Of a stretch of 23,474 nt of DNA, positions 8,930 through 17,009 are shown piece by piece; position 1 is the stretch's first letter, and each line of letters begins with the position of its first letter. This DNA comes from Euryarchaeota archaeon UBA4 (GTDB taxonomy: Archaea; Thermoplasmatota; Poseidoniia; Poseidoniales; Thalassarchaeaceae), in the NCBI GenBank assembly GCA_002497985.1, contig DAFQ01000056.1:1-23474 (forward strand), read 5' to 3'. The notes beneath the pieces are model-generated. The model worked only from the letters and a program-made list of their open reading frames with translations, searched no databases and had not been told where the DNA came from. A program made the translations under genes and the position numbers.

Positions 8930-9904
8930 GTGACATCGCCGCGGGTACTACTAACGGGTTTCGAGCCCTTTTCAGGTAGGCGGGACAATGTTTCAGAATC
9001 CGTGGCAAGGGAAATCGATGCATTTGGAATTGAAGGTGTGGAAATTTCAACAATTATCCTTAGCGTGGACGAGGATGGTTCAAGAAAATGCTCAGAATTA
9101 CTCAGATCCGGACACCACTTCGATGCGATAGTACATCTCGGATTGTCAGAAGACAGGGAAAAGATTAGCCTGGAATCACTAGCAAAGAATAATCTGAGGA
9201 TGTCCAAGCCTGATAACTCTGGGAGAATTGTTGCCAACTCCAAAATTGTAAGAGACGCTCCAGATTTCATTAGAACTACAGCCTCCAAGCACATAATGGA
9301 TGAGGAGTTTGAACATGACTGTAGGGTGTCATGGAGCGAAGACGCCGGTGGTTTCGTCTGCAATGAGACCTTTTTCAGAACCCTTGAAGCCATCGGAGAA
9401 GAAGGAACTCCAGTAATTTTTGTTCACCTCCCAGTTCCGGAAAACATAGCAATTAGCGAACAAACTGAGATAGTATCTAGGATTATTAGTAGACTCGCAA
9501 TAAAGCCCCACTACAGGGTTGTAGGTGCATTACTAACTGACTCAGAAGGAAGGATGCTTGCATGCAGGAGGCCCGAAGGAGATGCATGGGCGGGTTGGTG
9601 GGAGTTCCCAGGTGGTAAGATAGAAGAAAACGAATCACAAGAACTCGCATTAATCAGAGAGATAGATGAGGAGTTGGGGATTATGGTGAGGCCTATTTCT
9701 CGTGTCGCAGAGATCTCCCATGATTACGGAGACAGGGACGTGGACTTGTTCATTTGGAAGTGTGAGCCGGTTGATCCTGCCTCAATACAACTCTCAGAGC
9801 ACGACAAGGCAGTATGGATTGGACAGGAGGGTCTGATTGAGCTAAAATGGCTCCCTGCCGACCTCCCATTGATAGAGGAATGGTCCACATCTGGAATTCC
9901 CTAA
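8930..9904 (+). CDS. Pyroglutamyl-peptidase (C15) / MutT-type Nudix hydrolase fusion
   Basis: A 324-residue protein with two enzyme domains in one uninterrupted frame. Residues 1-190 match pyrrolidone carboxyl peptidase: LLTGFEPFSG at the start, then the likely catalytic triad E82 (ISLESLAKNN), C144 (DAGGFVCN) and H166 (IFVHLP). The spacing is close to the bacterial family. Such enzymes remove N-terminal pyroglutamate. Residues ~195-318 form a MutT-like Nudix domain: VVGALLTDSEGRMLACRR, WWEFPGGK, and a perfect Nudix box from G229 to I251 (GX5EX7REUXEEXGU). These commonly hydrolyse oxidised or non-canonical NTPs. The start is GTG, with an in-frame stop just upstream at 8909. Each domain looks catalytically complete. 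Why the two are joined is unknown. The stop overlaps that of the UPF0201 gene by four bases. Confidence 0.88.
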   Translation: MTSPRVLLTGFEPFSGRRDNVSESVAREIDAFGIEGVEISTIILSVDEDGSRKCSELLRSGHHFDAIVHLGLSEDREKISLESLAKNNLRMSKPDNSGRIVANSKIVRDAPDFIRTTASKHIMDEEFEHDCRVSWSEDAGGFVCNETFFRTLEAIGEEGTPVIFVHLPVPENIAISEQTEIVSRIISRLAIKPHYRVVGALLTDSEGRMLACRRPEGDAWAGWWEFPGGKIEENESQELALIREIDEELGIMVRPISRVAEISHDYGDRDVDLFIWKCEPVDPASIQLSEHDKAVWIGQEGLIELKWLPADLPLIEEWSTSGIP

Positions 9905-10419
9905 GGCTCATCACCAATGGTTGGCTTCCCCTTCTTGTCAAACCATTCATTCGGCGTCCCATCTTTTGACATGGATAAGTCATCACCAACATTTCTGGGG
10001 ATAAGGGACCTCCCTCGATGCCATGTCGCCTCCTCTAGCCACAAGTCGATACCCTTCCCGGAAATGGAAATATCAATTTCTCCGCCCGTAACCCTTTCCC
10101 CCAAAGGAAATGAAACCTTTCCTACAAGTGCCGCTTGACGAGAAATTGAGAAATCCGCGTATCTCCCATCTTCCATGTCAAGAGACATCGCGTCAAGAGC
10201 GGTGTCCATGATATTCTGTTTTGCAATGGCCTCCAGAAATACATCCATCGAGGAAGTGACCCCGTACAGTATTTCTGCAGTTCCGTCATGAGGGAAAACC
10301 CTCCTGTCAGTGCCTCCATTCGGCTCCCAGTCAGGAAAAATATTCTTTACGGCTTGAACTACCAACTCTGGATCTTCATGAGATTGGATAGTTGTTGATA
10401 CCCTGATGTCTAGCTCCAC
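9901..10419 (-). CDS. UPF0201 (DUF54) family archaeal RNA-binding-like protein
   Basis: A 172-residue protein whose first ~135 residues fit UPF0201: an N-terminal strand followed by EDPELVVQAVKNIFPD, then LEAIAKQNIMDTA, SRQAALVGKVSFPL and a final WLEEATWHRGR. Known archaeal members are about 130-145 residues long, have a fold related to ribosomal protein L5-like RNA-binding domains, and have no established function. This copy has about 35 extra, mostly polar residues at the C-terminus (SLIPRNVGDD to IGDEP), probably disordered. The start codon is GTG at 10419, just before the conserved first strand. Only 24 bases separate it from the first possible start of the divergent neighbour. Confidence 0.72.
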   Translation of the reverse strand: MELDIRVSTTIQSHEDPELVVQAVKNIFPDWEPNGGTDRRVFPHDGTAEILYGVTSSMDVFLEAIAKQNIMDTALDAMSLDMEDGRYADFSISRQAALVGKVSFPLGERVTGGEIDISISGKGIDLWLEEATWHRGRSLIPRNVGDDLSMSKDGTPNEWFDKKGKPTIGDEP

Positions 10420-10443
10420 GTCACCTCCAGAGACATCTCACTG

Positions 10444-11253
10444 ATGAGTCCTCTCCAATTATTGTTATCAGGAGCACGAATGATTGAAACAGTAACCGAG
10501 TGGGGGCAGACTATGTCTGAACGATCCACGGCGATGGGCGTGGCACTTTTGCTCGCTCCAAACTTATGTGTGGTGTCAATTAGATTTGGACTACCAGTTC
10601 TCAATGACATAATTTCTGAAGATCCAGTCCTTGAATTGGGAATACACTCTGCAGCCACGATCCTTGGATTACTGATGTTCCTCAGGTATAGGAGAGTTGA
10701 GGATCATGAGTATCACAGATCAAAGATAATCAGAGGACTATCTAAAACATACAAGAGTGAGGACAGGGGACTCTGGGGCGATAAATCAGATAGGGCACTA
10801 GAGAAACTGGAGGCCAACTCATCCAATATTTCCACAAAATCTTCCAGAAAATCGAGGGAGAGGATGTCAGGTACTGTCGGCTCAATCAATACCGAGATGT
10901 CTGAGACTGAGGTAGGGGAGGAATTCGAAGCAGATGTAAGGGTTTCAGGAATACAAACAATCGTCGATGAGGAAAAAGTCAGAGAGGAAAGCTCGAAAAA
11001 TAGGACTTCAATCCTCTCTTTCTTTGGATCAATAATGGACTCTTCCGCTAGGAGGAGATTGGAGAGGAAGAAGGCCAAGGCAGAGAGGAAGAAGGCCAAG
11101 GCAGAGAGGAAGAAGGAATCAACATCAGGTACTGAATGGGATGCCCCAGCCACTTCATCAATGGCTAGATCTGTTGTCTCCTGTAAGAATTGTGGGAACC
11201 TGAATAATAGCAGCGTTCAGTACTGTAGTTCTTGTGGGGACTTCTTGGCTTAG
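10444..11253 (+). CDS. Membrane-anchored zinc-ribbon protein with a charged linker
   Basis: A protein of up to 269 residues. Two hydrophobic helices lie near the N-terminus (about residues 30-52 and 63-82). A long hydrophilic region rich in Ser, Glu, Lys and Arg follows (85-240), including a basic ERKKAKA repeat at about 207-224. The C-terminal zinc ribbon has CxxC-x10-CxxC spacing (CKNCG then YCSSCG). The tail is probably cytoplasmic. The family is not recognised; zinc ribbons of this type often bind nucleic acid or act as structural tails in archaeal membrane proteins. The start is uncertain: in-frame ATGs at 10480 and 10513 would leave more promoter room, and 10513 (MSERSTAMG) still precedes the first helix. 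It lies 33 bases before dnaJ and is probably co-transcribed with it. Confidence 0.7.
   Translation: MSPLQLLLSGARMIETVTEWGQTMSERSTAMGVALLLAPNLCVVSIRFGLPVLNDIISEDPVLELGIHSAATILGLLMFLRYRRVEDHEYHRSKIIRGLSKTYKSEDRGLWGDKSDRALEKLEANSSNISTKSSRKSRERMSGTVGSINTEMSETEVGEEFEADVRVSGIQTIVDEEKVREESSKNRTSILSFFGSIMDSSARRRLERKKAKAERKKAKAERKKESTSGTEWDAPATSSMARSVVSCKNCGNLNNSSVQYCSSCGDFLA
11062..11117 (+). repeat. 21-base tandem repeat, 2.7 copies
   Basis: Two identical 21-base units (11062-11082, 11083-11103) and a partial third (11104-11117) encode the heptad ERKKAKA, giving a strongly basic, probably helical segment just before the zinc ribbon. Perfect identity suggests recent expansion, and the copy number may vary between strains. 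Confidence 0.85.
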
Positions 11254-11286
11254 CAGGGAACGGTTGAAAGCACCCAGACTAGAGCC

Positions 11287-12450
11287 ATGGTCGAGAGCAT
11301 GTCGGAGAAGAGGGACTACTATGAGGTCCTAGGGCTGTCCAGAGGCGCCAGTAAGGAAGAAATCCGTAAGTCATACAGGTCTCTAGCCAGAAAATATCAC
11401 CCCGATAAGAATCCCGACGATCCAGAAGCAGAGAGCAGGTTCAAGGAACTCTCGGAAGCCTTTGCAATTCTTTCAGATGATGACGAAAGGAGGAAGTACG
11501 ACACATTTGGGCATAATTCCCCTGGTGGCTCCCCCTTTGGCCCAGGGGGATTCCAAGGCGTGAATATCAGCATCGACGATATCTTTGGCGGGGATCTCGG
11601 GGGAATTTTTAGCCAATTCTTTCGTACGTCAACAGGAAATAGGAGGGTCAAAGGATCCGACCTCATGGTTAGGCACTCTGTACCATTCCAAGCAACTATG
11701 GACGGGAGTGAAGATGAAATCGAGTTCGACGCCCTCAGGGTATGCAGTGATTGTGAGGGAGAGGGATCAAAGGATCCTTCCTCAGTAAGAAGCTGTCCAG
11801 CTTGTGATGGCAGAGGTAGGACTGAGAGAGTGGAGAGAATCGGCCCATTCACCCAGAGAGTAGTCTCTGATTGCCCTTCTTGCGACGGCGAGGGCAGGAT
11901 AATCCAGAACCCATGTAGTGGATGCAATGGCCTAGGGCGCTCAACTCAAAACAGGAAAGTCAGATTCTCAGTTCCTCCAGGGGTTTCAAACGGTGTCAGA
12001 CTCAGAATGAGGGGGCATGGTGAGTCTTCTAGAAATCGTGGTGGAGAATCAGGCGATTTGTACATAGAGATAGAAGTGGGGAATCACGAATGGTTCGAGA
12101 GGGACGGTCCCGATTTGCTAATGGCCCTGCCAGTTGGATTTGCAGACCTTCTTCTGGGAACTTCCATACAGATTCCTCATTTGGATGGAGATTTCCTGAC
12201 TGTTAAGATACCAGCCGGCTCAAATCCCGGTGACACCATTTCGATCCCAGGAAGGGGCTTACCTAGCCAAGGGATGAGGAGGAGGGGGGAGGTTTCTGTG
12301 GTTCTGAAATTGGATATTCCCGATAAGGTATCACGCGCAGACAAAAAGAGGATATCTGAGATGCATGATCTATTGGGAACAAAAACAGAAATTATCGATG
12401 ATAAAATAAGAGAAGAGGCCAGAAGACGAAGAAGCTCTCGTAGGAGATAG
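11287..12450 (+). CDS. dnaJ: Chaperone protein DnaJ (type I Hsp40)
   Basis: A complete type I J-protein of 387 residues, the co-chaperone that stimulates DnaK ATPase and delivers unfolded clients. The J domain spans residues ~9-73 with the HPD motif at 38-40. A Gly/Phe-rich linker (76-112) follows. The cysteine-rich domain carries all four CxxCxGxG zinc motifs (starting at C153, C170, C196 and C210), followed by the two C-terminal client-binding domains. The C-terminus is unusually arginine-rich (RRRRSSRRR). The start may be the ATG at 11299 (MSEKRDYYEVLG), the more usual N-terminus. No dnaK or grpE is present within this window. The stop lies three bases from the end of the convergent membrane-protein gene. 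Confidence 0.95.
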   Translation: MVESMSEKRDYYEVLGLSRGASKEEIRKSYRSLARKYHPDKNPDDPEAESRFKELSEAFAILSDDDERRKYDTFGHNSPGGSPFGPGGFQGVNISIDDIFGGDLGGIFSQFFRTSTGNRRVKGSDLMVRHSVPFQATMDGSEDEIEFDALRVCSDCEGEGSKDPSSVRSCPACDGRGRTERVERIGPFTQRVVSDCPSCDGEGRIIQNPCSGCNGLGRSTQNRKVRFSVPPGVSNGVRLRMRGHGESSRNRGGESGDLYIEIEVGNHEWFERDGPDLLMALPVGFADLLLGTSIQIPHLDGDFLTVKIPAGSNPGDTISIPGRGLPSQGMRRRGEVSVVLKLDIPDKVSRADKKRISEMHDLLGTKTEIIDDKIREEARRRRSSRRR

Positions 12451-12453
12451 AAA

Positions 12454-14595
12454 TTATTCCGATTCAAGGCTCTGCCAATCGATTGCACTACGTGGGGCAG
12501 CCGCCACAGGTTCGCCACCAACCAAACCAGACAATTGGAATGTTAGGACACTGGGACTCCCTTCTATCGACATTCGAATGAACGTTCTACTACCGGATTC
12601 CAAAGTGTCTAGGAATATTTCGTCACCGCGGAAGAGGTGTTTGGGGGAGACATTGTCAATTCCAACCAATGACCCCTCGGGCGAGTGGAATCTTATGGCG
12701 GCCATCTTCCAATCTTCGGGCCCAACCTTAATTCCAAGAATTAATGAGCTGCCCATTTCTACTCCCCAAGCACACACTTCGATCTGATCAGTCATGTGTC
12801 TAATCAAGGGGCTACCCCATTCCGATATTATTCCGGACCAGGGGCTATCTCCAAGTTGATGGAGGGCAGATTCAACGACCCTCTCGTCTATCTCGCTCTG
12901 AGAAATTTCCTTGGAGAGCCTTTCTCGAAGCCTCCTGAGCCTCCTTCTTTCGTGCGCCTCGATAATCTCCGATCCCTTTGTACTTGAGAACAGCCTCTTC
13001 CTTTCCCACCAAATAACAACGGCCAGTGGAACGATCATGATTACCCCGAGGAATATATAGAGGTCATTGAAAAGGTAGGATAGATCACTCAACTCGGCAT
13101 CATCAGGGATATCTTCACCCGCATAAAATAGAGTGAAACCATATTCCACTCCAACATCCGAGGAAGAGAGACTCTCTACTCTCAGTGCATGCAAACCATT
13201 CGGAACGCTAATCATTGAGCCATTTGTGTAATTCAGGATATTCCAATTGTGCTGATCTAGTGACTGGATCTGAAAATTCACTGGGGACGAACCCCCGTCT
13301 CTAAGGTAGACCCTAGAGCCATTCTCATCTTCGATACTGAAGATGTGAACATCTACATTGTCTCCCGGTCCTAATGAGCCAGAAAGTTTCAACGGACCCG
13401 GTAGTACGTGTTCGTGATGATCCCATGGCCCACTTTCCCCCCATAGGTAGTCAGGTGCGTCTCCAATCATTTTCCCATCATTTATTGAATCCGATGAGAT
13501 GTCGATACCCCAAGAAATAGCAATGTTCGAGCGGAATCTGAACTCCAAGGAAAATGCGTCTGCCGGAGTAGTAATGAGCTCGGGGCAAGAATCGATTTCT
13601 TCATCAATAAAATAGGAACCATTCACCGTTTTAACCAGTATGTCAATCAATACCTCTCCGCTGAAGATGCAGTTTGTGGTTATATCCATCTTTGAGCCCG
13701 CCTGCAGTAAAAGCGAATCGCCATCCACATCGAATCCCGAAATATGTCCAAAATACGGGCCAGAACCGAATTCCAGATGTCTCCCATGATCCCATTCCCC
13801 CCTCAGCTCACCACTCTCCGGGGCCTCGGATTGGTCATCAAATCTAGATAGACTAATTTCATATGGAGTATATCCAGAATCTGTCGGGTGAGCAACTCTT
13901 AGCCAAAGACTCGAGTCAGTGGGATAGTCGAGAATTATTGGGAACTCATTTCCGCTCGACAATACGTCGATAAGAGATTTGGACTCAGCATTGCTCTCCC
14001 ATATTTCCAAATCAATCACCCCTCTTCCCCTGAAATCATCAATGACAACGACATCATCATTATCTCCCAGAATTCTGAATGAGTCCATGTCATCCGCATC
14101 TTCCAAGGATCCAACAAAGACTGATGCTGTAGGGGCGATATCAAGTGAATTACACCTGCTAAGCTGACAAATGGAAGTGGCATCCAATTCAAATGAGCCA
14201 TCTTGATCGCCAGGCAATGGGACGATTTCTTCCAGATCATCGGTTTCCACTAACGACTCTTCTACTGGAAAAATTGTGTCGAACATGATGTCAGTAGCAT
14301 CCACTCCCTCATCGACGTTCACTTTCCATGATATGTTATGTTCGAAGGGCCCCGACCATTGAACTCTGTGCTGGTCTGAGATTACTTGTTCGGACCCATC
14401 ATACATGACAACCAACTCCAGCCCGGGACAACTAATTTCCACACATTCGGCCACAAGCCATGCAGGGCCACTTCTTTCCGAGCCCCCTTCGATAAGAACG
14501 GTGCTCCCCCCATCCTCTGCCAGGGCCGGATAGCCAAAGAAGACAATTGAGGTGGTCAGAATCAGGGATAGAAGTGCTGCCCTCGCCCCCTCCAT
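12454..14595 (-). CDS. Large type I membrane protein with PPC-like ectodomain and a cytosolic domain
   Basis: A 713-residue protein with a signal peptide (MEGARAALLSLILTTSIVFF, then GYPALA as likely cleavage region), an ectodomain of about 480 residues, one membrane helix at ~508-530 (LYIFLGVIMIVPLAVVIWW) followed by positive charges, and a cytosolic part of ~180 residues. The ectodomain has repeated beta-sandwich-like stretches resembling bacterial pre-peptidase C-terminal (PPC) domains, such as GSLEDADDMDSFRI and GSLGPGDNVDVHIFSI. The cytosolic part begins with a basic coiled region (HERRRLRRLRERLSKE) and then a compact, unrecognised alpha/beta domain. It could link an outside binding event to an inside response, but this is inference. 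It diverges from arcS across 62 bases. Confidence 0.75.
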   Translation of the reverse strand: MEGARAALLSLILTTSIVFFGYPALAEDGGSTVLIEGGSERSGPAWLVAECVEISCPGLELVVMYDGSEQVISDQHRVQWSGPFEHNISWKVNVDEGVDATDIMFDTIFPVEESLVETDDLEEIVPLPGDQDGSFELDATSICQLSRCNSLDIAPTASVFVGSLEDADDMDSFRILGDNDDVVVIDDFRGRGVIDLEIWESNAESKSLIDVLSSGNEFPIILDYPTDSSLWLRVAHPTDSGYTPYEISLSRFDDQSEAPESGELRGEWDHGRHLEFGSGPYFGHISGFDVDGDSLLLQAGSKMDITTNCIFSGEVLIDILVKTVNGSYFIDEEIDSCPELITTPADAFSLEFRFRSNIAISWGIDISSDSINDGKMIGDAPDYLWGESGPWDHHEHVLPGPLKLSGSLGPGDNVDVHIFSIEDENGSRVYLRDGGSSPVNFQIQSLDQHNWNILNYTNGSMISVPNGLHALRVESLSSSDVGVEYGFTLFYAGEDIPDDAELSDLSYLFNDLYIFLGVIMIVPLAVVIWWERKRLFSSTKGSEIIEAHERRRLRRLRERLSKEISQSEIDERVVESALHQLGDSPWSGIISEWGSPLIRHMTDQIEVCAWGVEMGSSLILGIKVGPEDWKMAAIRFHSPEGSLVGIDNVSPKHLFRGDEIFLDTLESGSRTFIRMSIEGSPSVLTFQLSGLVGGEPVAAAPRSAIDWQSLESE

Positions 14596-14657
14596 GCAAT
14601 ATCCGAGAAGTAATCAGTCTTAGAATCCTTCAAGCGAAGTTTCTCATTCGGGGCACT

Positions 14658-16439
14658 ATGGAGGGCAGGCCACTATCCCGGGACGTCATAGCTAGACACC
14701 GTTCTGCAAGACTCTTTTCTCTGGGAGATAGAGGCAATCCTGCATCATGGGCCCCTGCACTTGTAATTTCAGAGAAAGACCCGGAATTGCCGATTTCCAT
14801 GGCTCCACTACATTTCAAGAGAGACAATTCAGAATTTCCAGCTATACTTACTATGACTACTCGAGAAAAGATATGTTTCCCATTCGATGGTATTGATGAA
14901 TGGAGCGCTACAGAGGGATTGGTATTGCCTCCAAGCCTCGACAAATCTGATTCCGGAAGTTTCGGAACTGGGGTAAACATGCTACCGGTTTCCTGGCAGT
15001 CACTACATCATGACAATGCCCTCTCTGACGACTCTCTAGAACCATCAATTGTAATCCTCACAGACTCTCCGCAATTGGCCAGAAGTCGCGGTAAGTTAGC
15101 AAAGTCATTGGACGTAATTAGGAGGAGATTCCCCTCCTCACTAATATGGGCCCCGGGAATTTCTGGACCGGATAATTGCCATCTTCTTTCATGGCTAGGG
15201 GTCGATTTATTTGATCTCTCAAGATCACGAAATGCTTCTGCCTCAGGACTTATTCTCTCAGAAAGCGGACCCAGAGAACCAGAGGAAACTCTGGGAGAAG
15301 GGCATGGTATGGAAACGCAGATCAAACATTGGAAATCTTCACTTTCAAACTTGAGGCAGTCGATTAGATCAGGAACTTTGCGCGAGGCCGTAGAAAACTC
15401 CATCGGTTCCAGCCCCAGGTCAGTGGAGAGGCTTAGGATTCATGACTCAATGATGAGTGACAACATAGGGGCTGCAGGATTGTCCAGCGTCGTGGGGAGG
15501 GGAAGGAGACTGAGGTGCAATTCCCCGATAAGTCGCGATGATCCCCTCATACGTGATTGGAGGGCAAGGGTTTCAGAGTTTCATACCCCTCCAACCCATC
15601 AGGAAGAAGTCCTCCTCCTCTTGCCTTGTTCCGCCACAAAGCCTTACCGACTCTCCCCTAGTCACCACCGATTCCTGAAGAATATTAGCAGCAACAGAAT
15701 CCACCAGGTCATGGTAACCGCGCCACTCGGTTTAGTTCCTAGGGAGTTAGAGGATTTCTGGCCAGCAGCCCACTATGACATCCCAGTTACAGGAGACTGG
15801 GATGAAGACGAATTAAAAATAATCAGGAACATGGTGGGGGACCTTGTAGAGAGGGTAGGGTACAAGGACGTGATAAACCACTCCGGCCTGGAAATCAAGA
15901 TTGATGGGGCTAATGTCCATGACACCAGGATGGGCGATACGGCTGGTTCTGAACAGTCTTTGTCGAGACTCGAGCTAACTACCAAAAATCTCGCTTCATC
16001 ACTCGGTTTAGATGATTTACGACAATCCGATGAGAGACTAAGGGTCATGGAATCAAGGTCTAGGTTTATTCATGGCTCAGACGAGTGGCTCAAGGGCGCC
16101 GTCGTCTCTGGGAGGCCCCCAATTCTGACAATTACGAAATTGGGAGAGCAACTAGCAAGGTGGAACCCCCGCGATGGGAGGTTCGCTCTTTCCAAGAAGG
16201 CACTTCCACTATTGGAAAGTAACGACTCAATGCCGAGGGCACATCTGATATCCGATCACAAATGGGTCGGCGACCTGTTTCCCACAAATGTCGATAACTT
16301 CCAAGGGGAAATCAGAGTTGGCGATGAGATGTTGGTCTATCAAGATGGGAACTTAGTCGGCTCGGCAAGAGCGGTCGCCCCCCAATGGGAATGGCCTCTC
16401 GGACCGGGAAGGCTAGCTCGTACGAGGCATAGACTCTGA
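14658..16439 (+). CDS. arcS: Archaeosine synthase ArcS (TGT-like, PUA domain)
   Basis: A 593-residue protein from the ATG at 14658 (MEGRPLSRDVIARH). ArcS acts after TgtA and converts preQ0 at position 15 of tRNA to archaeosine, in current models with lysine addition and a radical-SAM partner. The N-terminal ~280 residues resemble a tRNA-guanine transglycosylase-like fold (FSLGDRGNPASWAPALVISE; LLSWLGVDLFDLSRSRNASA). The ArcS core follows with the diagnostic PCSATKPY (323-330), TAPLGLVPRELE (354-365) and YDIPVTGDWDEDE. A C-terminal PUA domain (FQGEIRVGDEMLVY, LVGSARAVA) binds tRNA. The frame is open to 14547, but the upstream extension runs into the divergent gene and lacks family features. 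It lies 73 bases before rps15. No tgtA or radical-SAM partner is in the window. Confidence 0.9.
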   Translation: MEGRPLSRDVIARHRSARLFSLGDRGNPASWAPALVISEKDPELPISMAPLHFKRDNSEFPAILTMTTREKICFPFDGIDEWSATEGLVLPPSLDKSDSGSFGTGVNMLPVSWQSLHHDNALSDDSLEPSIVILTDSPQLARSRGKLAKSLDVIRRRFPSSLIWAPGISGPDNCHLLSWLGVDLFDLSRSRNASASGLILSESGPREPEETLGEGHGMETQIKHWKSSLSNLRQSIRSGTLREAVENSIGSSPRSVERLRIHDSMMSDNIGAAGLSSVVGRGRRLRCNSPISRDDPLIRDWRARVSEFHTPPTHQEEVLLLLPCSATKPYRLSPSHHRFLKNISSNRIHQVMVTAPLGLVPRELEDFWPAAHYDIPVTGDWDEDELKIIRNMVGDLVERVGYKDVINHSGLEIKIDGANVHDTRMGDTAGSEQSLSRLELTTKNLASSLGLDDLRQSDERLRVMESRSRFIHGSDEWLKGAVVSGRPPILTITKLGEQLARWNPRDGRFALSKKALPLLESNDSMPRAHLISDHKWVGDLFPTNVDNFQGEIRVGDEMLVYQDGNLVGSARAVAPQWEWPLGPGRLARTRHRL

Positions 16440-16467
16440 GGTACTAGAAACACATCCCCATCGCAGC

Positions 16468-16475
16468 GATTAAAG
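16468..16475 (+). promoter_or_regulatory. Possible TATA-like box before rps15
   Basis: GATTAAAG is the only AT-rich octamer in the otherwise GC-rich 73-base gap between arcS and rps15. It ends 38 bases before the rps15 ATG, which would give a leader of roughly 10-20 bases containing the ribosome-binding site. Position-based inference only. Confidence 0.25.
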
Positions 16476-16500
16476 AGGGAGAGCAGGTCGCCCGCTCGCT

Positions 16501-16505
16501 GGAGG
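16501..16505 (+). promoter_or_regulatory. Shine-Dalgarno site of rps15
   Basis: GGAGG lies seven bases before the ATG at 16513 and is complementary to the pyrimidine-rich 16S rRNA 3' end. It is the clearest ribosome-binding site in the window, where most genes lack one, and it supports the 16513 start over the out-of-frame ATG at 16509. Confidence 0.7.
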
Positions 16506-16512
16506 AGTATGA

Positions 16513-16968
16513 ATGGCACGTATGCACAGTAAGGGAAAGGGTGCGAGTGGGTCATCTAGGCCCAATTCGGGAAATCCTCCAGAATGGTCAGAGATGGACA
16601 AGAAGGTAATTGAGGAACTAATTGTTAATATGGCCAAAGAGGGCCATTCGACTGCTATGATTGGAATGACCCTAAGGGATCAACATGCAGTCCCAGATGT
16701 CCGCCTCGCAACCGGGGAGAGGATTTCCCAAATTCTTGAAAGAAACGGTATTTCACCAAAATATCCAGAGGATATGATGAACCTAATGAGAAGGGCACTA
16801 GGTTTGATAGATCACCTAAATTCCAATTCCAAGGACCTTCACAACCGCCGCCAGTTGGAACTATGTGAGTCCAAGATTAGGAGGCTAGCTGATTATTACA
16901 AGGGTTCTGGAAAGCTAGACAATGACTGGCAGTACAAGAGAGACCAGCTCAGATTGATGGTCGAGTAG
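16513..16968 (+). CDS. rps15: 30S ribosomal protein uS15, archaeal type
   Basis: A 151-residue protein, the normal archaeal/eukaryotic length, longer than bacterial S15 because of its N-terminal extension (MARMHSKGKGASGSSRP, then PPEW). uS15 binds the central domain of 16S rRNA and helps form the subunit bridge. The body contains the expected DKKVIEELIVNMAKEGHS, MIGMTLRDQHAVPDVR, and near the C-terminus HNRRQLELCESKIRRLADYYK. A strong Shine-Dalgarno sequence precedes it. It is followed after 41 bases by a RecJ/Cdc45-like gene; in several euryarchaea rps15 is likewise next to a DHH-family GAN nuclease gene. Confidence 0.97.
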   Translation: MARMHSKGKGASGSSRPNSGNPPEWSEMDKKVIEELIVNMAKEGHSTAMIGMTLRDQHAVPDVRLATGERISQILERNGISPKYPEDMMNLMRRALGLIDHLNSNSKDLHNRRQLELCESKIRRLADYYKGSGKLDNDWQYKRDQLRLMVE

Positions 16969-17009
16969 TCCATAGCAGGGGATTTGAACGTACACCCCTT
17001 CCCGCTCCT

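Noticed and set aside
8902..9393. Minus-strand open frame of 163 codons
   Set aside because: Antisense to the pyroglutamyl-peptidase domain, whose catalytic motifs are clear on the plus strand.
10713..11153. Minus-strand open frame of 146 codons rich in Leu and Ser
   Set aside because: Antisense image of the charged linker of the zinc-ribbon protein; the composition is explained by that.
11397..11927. Minus-strand open frame of 176 codons
   Set aside because: Shadow of dnaJ; the plus strand encodes the J domain and zinc motifs.
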